Source of the DNA: Pratylenchus scribneri
Taxonomy: Eukaryota; Nematoda; Chromadorea; Rhabditida; Pratylenchidae
Length of the DNA stretch: 64,000 nt
Assembly: GCA_030063045.1 (NCBI GenBank)
Contig: JAQSEB010000155.1
Coordinates: 930,001-994,000, forward strand
Direction: 5' to 3'
The first letter of the stretch is position 1. Each line of letters starts with the position of its first letter. The notes under the pieces are model-generated. The model saw only the letters and a program-made list of their open reading frames with translations, was not told the DNA's origin and searched no databases. Of the stretch, positions 12,924-24,900 are shown in pieces. The position numbers were made by a program, and so were the translations under genes.

Positions 12924-15900
12924 TTAATCAGCCGATGAATTCAGAAGATGTTGTTGTTGCTGGGCAGCCCCAAATGCTGCAGCGGCTGCCGCGGCAATTT
13001 GCTGTTGTTGATGATGCAAATGGTCGGCCAAAAATAGTTGCGAATTTGGGCCAGCGGCGCCCAAACCGGCTGAAATCCATGCAGCGGCGGCCAAGGCCTA
13101 AAATGGCGAATTTTTGATTGAATTTGAATGCAAAAATAAATTGAATGACCGGATTTTGGGCGAATTGACTGGCCAATGGATGATCCATCAATGATTTGAC
13201 CGGAGGCGAGCCACTGATTGCAGGGAACAGCAAAGGCATTGGCGCATTGGAGGAAGGGGATGTGGAAGGCTGAAAATGATGGAGAATGGCATCAAATAGA
13301 ATGCTTTTGATTCAACCTCTAAATTTGCATTGGCCATCATCGAATCGGCAGAATGATTTGTGGCCGGATTAGGCGAATGGTGGCCTCCATGGTGGTTATT
13401 TTCGGCACCGCCCAATGAGGGAGTCGATGCAGTGGAATCGCTGTTTCCACCGCTGCATCCATCTTTGCCATTTCCATTTGCCGATGGGCCCTTCCCTTTC
13501 ATCAATGTTTTGTATTCGGTGATTCGAACCTATTCACAAAAGAAATCATTAATTACAATTCTCTAATAAATTCCCTTTTGAAGCAGAAAACATTTTTAAT
13601 TAACCAATCCCCCAAAATTATTCCGCTGATTGTTTGCCTATTTGCTTAATTATTTATCTTTTGCCCCAATTTCTTTCATAAACATTGTTAGCAACCATAT
13701 CAACACTTTTATCATTTTGAAAGATTGTTTAAATTCATGATTAACTTTACCGGAAAGTTGCAATCTAATTTATCAGATAAGAATTAATTCTGCCTATTTT
13801 CCGGCTAGAATTTTAATTCTTTCCGGAAAGTTTTAATTCTAAGTTCTTTCCGGAAAGTTTTAATTCTTTCCGGAAAGTTTTAATCTAAGTTCTTTCCGGA
13901 AAGTTTTAATTCTTTCCGGAAAGTTTTAATCTAAGTTCTTTCCGGAAAGTTTTAATTCTAAGTTCTTTCCGGAAAGTTTTAATTCTAAGTTCTTTCCGGA
14001 AAGTTTTAATTCTAAGTTCTTTCCGGAAAGTTTTAATCTAAGTTCTTTCCGGAAAGTTTTAATTCTTTCCGGAAAGTTTTAATCTAAGTTCTTTCCGGAA
14101 AGTTTTAATTCTTTCCGGAAAGTTTTAATCTAAGTTCTTTCCGGAAAGTTTTAATTCTTTCCGGAAAGTTTTAATTCTTTCCGGAAAGTTTTAGTTCTTC
14201 CCAGAAAGTTTTAATTCTAGCTAGGGCTTTAGCATTTCCCATTTTCATTCACCCCTTTATCACCTTTTTCCCGTCCACAATACATGTCCTCTTCGGTCTT
14301 GGTCTGTACCGATAGTCCGGGTGCTGTTCCATATGTTGTTTGGAAAGGCGCGACTGTTCCTCATAGTAGGGTTGCTTTTCGCCACTGGTCATTGCCTTCC
14401 AGCGGGAACCCAAAATTTTGGAAATGTTCGAATTGTGCATATCCGGACAGGCTTTCAAGATTTTGCGGCGCTCATCACGGGCCCATACCTGCAAATTCCC
14501 CATATAAAATTATACAAATTCATCTAATTTTACCCACCATAAATGCGTTCATTGGTCTTTTGATGTGATTTGGCGATTTTGCCCCGTTCCGTTGGCCTCC
14601 TCCATTCGCTCCCATTCCGGCTCCTTTCCTTGATTTTTCACCTCCCAAATTATCCAACATTTTGTCATTTTGATTTGTGAGTGGAGAACTTTTACCGGAA
14701 GAACATGAAAAATTGGCATCTGTAACAAAAAAGGAATATTCAATTTGTCAAAAGTTGACCAAATCAGATTTCTTTAGGTTTCTATATTCCGAGAGTTAAG
14801 CCCTAATCTTAACCTAACACTAAATCTAAACCTAACTCCAATAATTTGTTATACAAAAAGATTATTTTTCTTCTTGTTTCAAAGTGAAAATGCTCACTTT
14901 CATTTGGCCCACCATTCGGTTGCAACGATTGAGGACGGCCAATGTTGTTGGCCATCATATCCAATGGAATGTTATTGGCGGAATTGTTCGAAAATCGACT
15001 CAAATTCAGTGGGGAATCGGGTGGCGGAGGCAAAAGGTGCGAATTTTGTTGAATGTGATCTCCTAAAATTCAGCAAAAATTGTATTCAATTCCATTGTGT
15101 AAATTATAATTTATATTATTTAGTTTGCCGAAAATACAATAGAAATTGCCAAAAAAAAAAAACAAAGTATATAATGCATAATAATTAGAATGGTTTAAGG
15201 AGAGTTTGTCCTATATTTACGTACCATATATATCCAAAAATTGGATAGAGCTCGTAGACGCATTGAATGGTATATAATTTGTTATGGTTTGGTCAACAAT
15301 TAAAGGGTATTAAACGTTTTTTTAACCCATTTTGGTTTTTGGTTCAGAAATAAGTTAGAATTGGCTAAACCATTAAACTGGAAAATTTCAATATTGTTTT
15401 TACGGCAAATTAAATATTTCTTTCCACTTTCGATAGCCGAATTCACCCACCGTTTATGTCCGGACTGATTGATTTGCGTCGCCTTTTGTTTGTCTTTGCC
15501 AGATTGTTGCCATTGGCACTTTCCTTCCGTCGCCTCATCATTTCCCCTTCCCCGGCTGCCAATTGGCGTGCCGGCGACAATTCGTGAATATTGCTGTTAT
15601 TTTGTTGTTGATGGGCACCCAAAATTGGTTGGCCACCACCGTTTTGTTGAGGGAATGGCCCAGGGAATGTTCCGCTCATCATTGCCGCCGCCATTTGTTG
15701 GGCCATCAGGCCAGGATTTGTGGTGGCTGCCAAAATGTCCAAATGTGGGGCACCTGAATGGGAGAATGTTATTTAAATTCAAATATATTTTGTTAAATGT
15801 ACCATGCGGAAATAGGAAACTGAGTGCGGCAGCAGCAGCGGCCGATGGCATAATTCCACCATTTGGTGGATGCCCAAAATCGGTTGCCGATGCCATTTTT

Positions 15901-18900
15901 TCCACAGTTTCGGCGGCTGGACGAAGAAATGAAGAAGCGGCCAAAAGACGATGATGATGTTGGGCTTGCTGGGAATGAGGATGGAGATGGGCCTAAAATT
16001 AAAAATTTTATTCAAAAAAATTAATTTGTCGAAAATAATATTGAAAATGCTGAAAATGATTTTAACGATTCAGAAGTTTAGCCTAAACCCATAAATCTTA
16101 TACTCATTGAATAGATCTAATCAATACGCAACATTTGATTATATTGAATTGGTTTAACCACATCTAACTTATAGTTTTGAACCAAAATTAGTTTAAACCG
16201 TTTAAACCCTTTAATTGTTGACAAAACCATAACAAATTATATATCATTCAATGTGTCTTACCAGTTCTATCCAATTAGATATGATTTATGAATGTAGGAC
16301 AAACCCCTTCTTAAACCATTTTAATTATTTTGATGAGTTGTGTACTCAGTTTTATGGTTGGACAGAGTCGGTTTTAAACCGAGGGTATCGGTTTTCCGAT
16401 GTCGGTTTGAAAAAATTCTCGGTTTTTCGGAAAATGGCCTTAAAATTTAAAAAAAATTTATTTTTTCATAAGGTTTCGGTTTGGTTAACCGACTCTGTCC
16501 AACCTTACCCTACTCAGTTTTTAGCAATTTCAATGTTTTTTTTTGGTCAAATAAATATTAAAATATCCCACCTGTTGTTGTTGCTGAATGATGTGAGCCT
16601 GGAGTTGTTGTTGCTGATGTCGCATCAACAATTCATCCAACAAAGGTGAGGCACCTCCGGCTGAACTGCTCGCCGACTGACTTTGTGGCCCACTTCCATT
16701 GCTGCTGCCAACATTGTTCACTCCAATTGAAAGCATTTGGGAATGCTGAAAAATGAACAAATGAATGCGTAAAATGTGAATGAGTGAAAAGATTATTCAT
16801 TTCCATCATTATTTGGCGGGAAAGTGCATCATTTTAAGTAAAAAAAAATGAGAATGGCACGCAATGCCGTGGAATTGGGGACAAGGAGGCATTTTTTACG
16901 GTTGTCCGATTTGGCCAATTAAAAAATTGTTGTGAGACTTTCATAAATATTTGAATGAATCATCCGCGCACAATCAGCGCAATATTTCATTGTTTATTGT
17001 TTTTTTGCGCATTTTGGAGGGAAAGATTGGCAATGCCATGGAGGAGAAGAATAATTGCGTGTATTTGCCCCCTATTTTCCCTTGTGCTTATTGTTCGTTT
17101 TGGATGGGGACGGATACGGTAACGTAAAATTTTCTCTTCTCCAAAGTCCCCCCAAGCACCAAATTTCACCGTCATTTTCGCGCATTTTTCCTTCTTTACA
17201 CTATTTAAACTTAATTTGATTTTTATTTTTTTAGAAAAAAAGTTAGTTAAGAATTTGGATATATTTGGCCTTTATATTATCCATATTGGAATATTTAATT
17301 TAAATTTATTTTTTTTGTAATTTTTAAAAATATTTAGCAAAAATGTTGAGAATTTAAATGTATTTGATTCTCAAAAATGAAACTGAAAAAATGTTTTTAC
17401 TGAATGAAATTCCCTAATAAAAACTGGGGCCAATGTCCTCCCTAATTTCTTTGTTCAACTAAATTCAATTTTTGCTCCATATTTTCGCGCAAATTGACAA
17501 ATTCTGCGAAAAATTAACAAATTAATAAATATTTAATAAATTGAATAGAAAAACAATCAACCAAAACAAAAAAAATGGCAGCAAAAATTGTTGGCATTTC
17601 CTAGAAATACTTTTGGCATTTTTGTGAATAAAAAGAATTAAATGGGAATGAGTTCATTTTGGTCACAGAATTAGATTATGATATTACTAGGGTGTCCCAA
17701 AAGTTCTTGCCGTTTTAAAAAAAACGGTTTAAACCATATAAAAACGGGCTTAGGTTCAAACAATTATGCTTAATTTGATACAATAACATATTTCCATCAT
17801 GGTGGCAACTTTTATATTATTCCCTCATATCATCCCACCGGTTTAATCTCGAAAAACTAAAAGAGGTCATTTTCGAGAATCAAGCTGCTTCTCGAGAATG
17901 GACCTCTATAGAGATCGGAAAAGTTTCTAATTCGGAGAAACTAAGTTAGAAGAATGATTTGGCGCGTTTGCAGAATTCTTACACATAAAACCGGTTACTT
18001 ATTTAAGAAACCGTTTTTGGCCAAATATGGCAAAAAATCTAAATTCTTCGTTTTTGAGCTATAGCATTAAATTTGGTGTCAAATTAAAGCTTATTCTATA
18101 ATAAAATCAAAAATATAATTTATTCATCCAAAATCCGTCTGCTTCAAAAAATATTACCGTTTAAACCGGTTTCCCAGCCAAATTTCTGCAAATCATATCT
18201 CGGTTTATTTTCCATATTTTTGAATTTGCTCTTTTGCATTTGCTGTGGATTTTGATGTTGTATCATAATTAAATTAAAAAATAATTTTATCTCATTGTTT
18301 TTAATAGCTTTAAACCACTTCAAAAATTTGCGTTTTAAACCATTCTGATTCAAAGACCTATATTTCGACGCCTAATTATTTTGAGACAAAACGCTAAAAT
18401 AGGCCAAATGAATTTTGGAATAAGCTTTATTTTGGCATATTATATGTTATATTTGGTTGAATAGATCTCGAGATAAAACATTTTAAAAATGGAACGGCAA
18501 GAACTTCTGGGACACCCTAGTATTTTTTGTGTTGTAAAATTATTTTTCATATTCTTCAAAAAATTGGTCCTTTACCTTTGGAGGAATTTTAATGGAATAA
18601 ATGAATGCATTTTTGTTGCCACCTTCTCCGCATTATAAACAAAATAAATATTTTGCACTCTTCAAATATACCGAATTTATATTTCTAAGAAATGTGCCAT
18701 AATTTTTTCACTTAATTGTTCCGATTATTTTCCATTTGGGAATTTTTTTCAATTTTTTTTCTCATATTCTTGTCTACATTTTTCGCCGAATTTGTATTCA
18801 AAAAGTAGCAAAAATTTGTGGTGTCAATTAGAAAAAATGCTTAAAAATGTCCGGACATTCTTTTGTATTACTATTAAATAAAAGTTCACATGAAAAAGTG

Positions 18901-21900
18901 TGAAAATTTGTTGGATCAATCAAAAAAGGTACACACGAAAGAAAGGAACAAATAAAAATGTAAATTTTGGGTTCATTCCCAATTAATTCTCTTCTTAAAA
19001 ATGACTAATTGCCCTTTTTACAGTAGAATAAAATATTATTTATTAATTGCTTATTAAAATGGTTGTTTGACTTTGGCCTATAAATTTAATTGGCACTTTC
19101 CACCTCTTTCATTGGAATTGGCAAATTTATATTTATTTATTGGATAGTGCATATTTAATTTGCCGAAAAAAACAAAGAAATTGCGGAAAAGAGTAAATAA
19201 AAGCCAAAATTATTATAATGGTTTAAAGGGGGGTTTGATAAACCATATACCCCATATGGGAGAGAACTGCTGGTCAAGAAGCATTGATTAGTATATAATT
19301 TGTTATTGTTTGGTCAAAATTAAAGGGTATTAAACGGTTTAAACCCATTTTGGTTTTTGGTTCAAAACTAAGTTAGAATTATTTAAACCTATGCTAAAAT
19401 ATAATCAAATGATGCTTCTTGTCTAGATCTATCAATTGGGTTTAAGGTTTATGGGTCTAGGATAAACTTCTGAACTTGTAAATTTTTCGGCAATTTCAAA
19501 GTTCTTCGGTAAATTTATAATATTATTAACCATTTATTTATATTATTTATTCTCTAAAATTTTTGCCCACCTCTTCCTCGCCTCTTTGTCCATCCTCATT
19601 GTTTTCATCATTGTTTCCATTTCCACAAATTTCATCTTCATTTTCATCATTTCCGTCGCTAATTTCTTCCTTCCCAATTATCATCATATTCTCTTCATCT
19701 TCATCTCCATTCTCCTCATTTTGTTCGTCCTCATCTTCCTTTTCACCATTATCCACTGCTTCGTCTTCCTTCGATTCGGCCACTCGGTCAAAAAGAACAT
19801 TCAACTAAAATTAATTCGAATTTGTGAATGAATTGGCCCAAATTCCCCGACCAAGAAAATATTTATTTTTTGATAATAGGAGGCTTCAATAATTATAATT
19901 ATTTTGGGATAATATATTTTCCACCCCCAAATTTACTTGATGAATTGCCCTCTGCAAAATTTCCATTTTTGCCTTCTTTCCATTGGCCGCCTGCAATGCA
20001 CGCAAAATGGAATCGGCCCCCGGCAATGTGGCCAAAAGCTCTTTTGCCTCATTTTCCTCATCCGCAACAAATCCAATCATTTCCAATTGTTTTTGAGGAT
20101 TTTTGTTTGTCAAATTTGTCCGGCGATCAATTGGGTTTTGTTGGCTTCTGCAAATTTGAATATTAATTTTATAATTTTTGTAAATTAAATTGGGAAAAAA
20201 CAAAAAAATTATAAAGCATTTAAAAAATGAAAATATCCTTTGAACACTGACCAGAGGAGGGGATGTTTGTGTTTGGGGCAAAAATATTTAAGGTATGGAA
20301 TCCCCGGGTTTATGGAATTTATTTTTGAGGAATATTTCTCGGTGAAATGTGAAATCAGTTTTGGGATTCAAATTCAATTACTAAATTTATGCCATTCAAA
20401 TAAAATTTGAGTGTCGATTTTTATGGCAATTTGACATAATGGATTTTGTAAAAAAATGGACTACGGTAGACAAAGAAAGGGGGAGGAAATTGGTAATTTT
20501 GCCGCACAATTTCATTTTTGACATTAGAGAAGGGACAAATAAACAATGAATAAATAATGAAAATTTGGATGGCCAAATTATGTGGGAATTGAGGGATAAT
20601 GCGCAATTTGGATGGTCAAGAATTGGAGATGAGGAAGAATTGGGTGGAAGGGTTTGATGAGGGCGAAAGATGTGTGTGGTTCAGTCAGGTATGGAATATG
20701 GATGGACTTAATTGGCCCCTTCCTTGCACATTTTGCCTGTGCATGGCCTCTATAAACCTTCTTATCAGCGAATATTTTGGTGAAACAGTGAGGGTCATTT
20801 CCAATATTCAGTCAAATTTGTTGGAGCGTAAATGGGAATAGAGGGGGGTTTGAATGGCGCAAATTGAGCATAATTAATTAATAATAAATTGGGGAAAGAT
20901 GACCAAAATTTATTGTGGTCAACATTGGAATAAAATATTATAAACCGAAATTAATCGGGCAAGGGATAATGGCGTAGAATTGTTGATAAGCAATTTTGAT
21001 GGTCCACAATTTTATTGGAAGAATGGACTCTAGGCTAGGCAAAATTTTGTATTTTGTTTGATGGAAAAATGAGACGGAAGGGTGCAGCAGGGAGTGTGGG
21101 CGGAATAATGGAGCACCATATAAAAAAAGGGGTTGGGATGATGGCTTATTGTGGATTGGGGAAAGTGTGGAGAAAGTGAATTTTTTAAATTGACAGATGG
21201 GACGATGATGGAATGAAATTAGATGTTTTTTGAACAAATAATCATTTTTTGCATTTTGCAGAATGATTCACACAATAAAAGAACGAAATTTGGGGGGTGA
21301 ATGGTGCCATTTAATTGGCAATATAATTGTAAAGTTAATTATTATATACTAATGTATTATTATTTTGCATAATTTTGACATTAAACAGCAAATATTATTA
21401 TTAATATGTTTGTTAGGCTAATTATAATTACTTAGTACTTGAATGCAGAATGCAAATGACGGAAATCTTAGTCGTTTTAATTTAAATTTTCTTAAAACTT
21501 TCCGGAAACATATTAGTCAGAATTAAAACTTTCCGGAAAGAACTTAGAATTAAAACTTTCCGGAAAGAACTTAGAATTAAAACTTTCCGGAAAGAATTAA
21601 AACTTTCCGGAAAGAACTTAGAATTAAAACTTTCCGGAAAGAATTAAAACTTTCCGGAAAGAATTACAACTTTCCGGAAAGAATTAAAACTTTCCGGAAA
21701 GAATTAAAACTTTCCGGAAAGAATTACAACTTTCCGGAAAGAATTAAAACTTTCCGGAAAGAATTAAAACTTTCCGGAAAGAATTACAACTTTCCGGAAA
21801 GAATTACAACTTTCCGGATACATATTAGTCAGAAAATGATCTTTAGAGAAAAATAATGGATCGAAATGCTAACAATGATTTCGGGGTAATTAGGGTTGAA

Positions 21901-24900
21901 GCAACAAAACATAATGAATTAAGCAAAACAAAAGCAAAGCAGCATTATTTGGGGGTTGGTTGATTAAAAATGTGTTCTGATGTTTCTGCTGATTATTTAA
22001 GTTTTGATTGACAATTTTGATGAGCGGCAGATGATTAACAGAAAAATAACAGGAATTTGAGGGGAATGAAGGAATCGAAGGGGGAATTGTACAATAATAA
22101 CATTTTAAATTGGGGGAGTGGCCCTTGTGCTTGTCCTTCTCCCAACCAAAATATATTCCCTTGTCCTTCTCAATAGTGCCAGCTGATTGTTTCTCGCCGC
22201 CACTTTTGATTCCTCCTTATCAATTTTCTTCATGAAATGGCCCACATTTTGTGATGACGATTTGGGGCGAAACAAAGATGTGTTATTATTATTTGATGGA
22301 ATGGAGTTGGGCCCTAAAATGGGCTTCGGATGGATGATGGTCATGGTCATGGGTTGTTTTGGGCAGGAAATGAGTCAAAAATGTGAATGAATGGCCATCA
22401 AGGCAAAATTTGTTATGGGCAAAATGACAAAGAAGAGAAGGGGGCGAAACAAAGAATTGGAAGAATTTGAGAGGGAAATTTTGCGGGGGAATCCGGGAAT
22501 GGATGCCGGAGATAAGCCCACCAGAATATATTTGGATGAACATGGACGAAAGTAGTAAGAAGGAAAAGCCAAATTTGGATACTGATAAAAATGTGGACAC
22601 CCAAATTTGGGACTAAAATAGGCCAAATATAACAAATGGCCATAAAAATATAGGCAGATGACCATTCCCTTCGCCTTCGTCTAGCTTTTACTTTGCATTT
22701 TTGGCTTTAAGTCGCGATAACTTTTCTTCAAATCCTTTTGAATTCCGTAAACGTTTGTTTCCATTTTTTCCTAATTTTAAAACCAGCATTCAAATTCCGA
22801 CGCAATTGATCCGTAATATGCATTTTTGATGGTTAAAAATGTATATTTTTGTTATCAGCGAAGGCGGCACAAATTTTGAGGCCGAGATTGACTCAAAATG
22901 GCGGGCGATAATTAAAAAATTATGGCAAAAAAGAAAAAGAGTTAAAAATAATAACCGAATATGGTTTTGATTGGCGATTTTGAATATTTGGGGAAATTGG
23001 GCAAAGACGGAAAAATGGGCAATAAAAATAATAAATTTGGGGATGGTTTTGATTGGCGATTGGGAAAATGCGGCGCGGCAAGTCCATTTCTGAATAAATG
23101 GGCGGAAATGGACGAAAAGGGAATGAAGGACGGACGATCGGTCAGCGGAAAGGTGTGGAGTGTGGACGTGGGAAAGGGCATCACCAAATATGAAAATGGG
23201 CAAATTGTTGAGATTTGGGCACATTTTTAGGGGGAAATTGAAGGGAAGGACATGCGCAAGGAGCCTCAAAGGGCACTGGGAAAAAGGAGCATTTTAGCCG
23301 CAAAGTTTGAATTTGATGGATCTTAATTATTTCGCCACCCAAAGTCTCATGCCGAAGGGCAATTTTTAGCCATAGGCAATTGTGGCATTATCCATGCCAA
23401 TAGACTTTTCTGGCACAAAATTTTGGTTCTTTATGTCTGTCAATTTCAAAATTGAATTCAATGTTCAGTTCCAACTACAGAAGAGAGCCAATTCATGTTG
23501 ATGAATTTTTGAATATTTTTGTCTATTTTTGTAATATAAAAGCCGACAAATGAATAGTATATTGCCTTGGGGCCAAAATACACACATGATTGAATTTGAT
23601 AGCCCAAATTGTTTTTGAAATTTACCGCCACCAACCAAAAATGCGTCATTGCCCATTCTTCCAAAATTTTTGACATTTTTTCTTGCCCAAGGCCATTTGA
23701 CGTGGACTGTGCCTGATTGAGGACAATTCCCCTCTAAAAGTCCCAAAAACAATTCCACCTTTGTCCTCCACCAAATTCATTTTGCCCCTCCAAAATTGGG
23801 CGCAATTGATAGCCCACACCTTCAACCCTTGTATCCACATATTTTCGCCTCATTTCATTCCTTTCTTATCGTGAGTTTTGCCCCCCTCCTTCCATGTAAT
23901 TGTTTGGATGAAAAAATGGAGGAAAATGTCTGCTGCCATGGATTTTTGGATTGCCTTTATTTTTTTATTGGCTCAAAAATGGGCATATTGTTTTGCCAAT
24001 TTTCATTTTATTCATTTTTTTAATGCCCTAATCCATCATTGTGAGGACTCATTTTTGGGCCCTCCATTAATTTTCTGTCCCCAACAAAAGTTTTTTGGGA
24101 TATGCCTTTCCAATGGACTCAATTGAAGCCTAAAGCGACTGGGCCAAATGTTATATTTATGCCAATTTGCCCTCACTATTTTGGGGAATGAATGAAAGGA
24201 ATGAAGGGACCCAATGGCAACATTGGAAGGTGGGATTGGGATGGCATTGTAGTGGATGAATGGACTAGAGGGTGTGTGGCCTTCCCCTTCCCCTCCTTCC
24301 ATCAATTTTCTCCCCTTTCCTTTGGAGGATATGGTAGGGGGAATACGGTATCGCCATTCCTCTGAAGGGCAAATGAGAATGCGAGAGGATTTTAGTAGGA
24401 GCGGATTTTTAATTCAGAAAAATACAAATTGGTTGTTTATTTAGTCTTTTTTTTGTGAAATTTGGCAAAATAGATTTTGGAAACTTCAAAACAGATGACT
24501 TTTGATTCTATATTGCATTTTTCTAATGAAATTTTCCTCTAAAGAGTGTTAAAATAGTTAAAAATTACTTCAAAACATAAAATAAATACTCAAAAACATT
24601 TTAAATTTGTTACATAAATAAAAAGGTTAAAGCCTAAAATCCGCTTCCTAGATATTTGGGAATATTTTAAGGCTTAAATTTTTCTCACCTGCAATTGAAA
24701 TCCTTTTCATCGGCAGCTGTTGAATGAACGGAATTGTCATTGTTTTGTCGCCGTTTATTCGCGCATTCCTCCAAGTTTGATGGATTTTTGACAATTTGAT
24801 TGAATAACAATGGATTTGGCGAGGATGAAGGACTGCTATTTTGGCCAAGGACATTTTGACGGATGCCAGATTGACTGCGGGAATTTGTGGGCGATTTGGA

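Noticed and set aside
13511..13530. GATTCGAACC resembles a tRNA T-loop (B box)
   Set aside because: It is the start of SoxD exon 11 read on the other strand (VRITEY), and no cloverleaf can be built around it.
19547..19831. Plus-strand Ser/Phe-rich open frames
   Set aside because: Antisense shadow of the Glu/Asp-rich SoxD exon 4.
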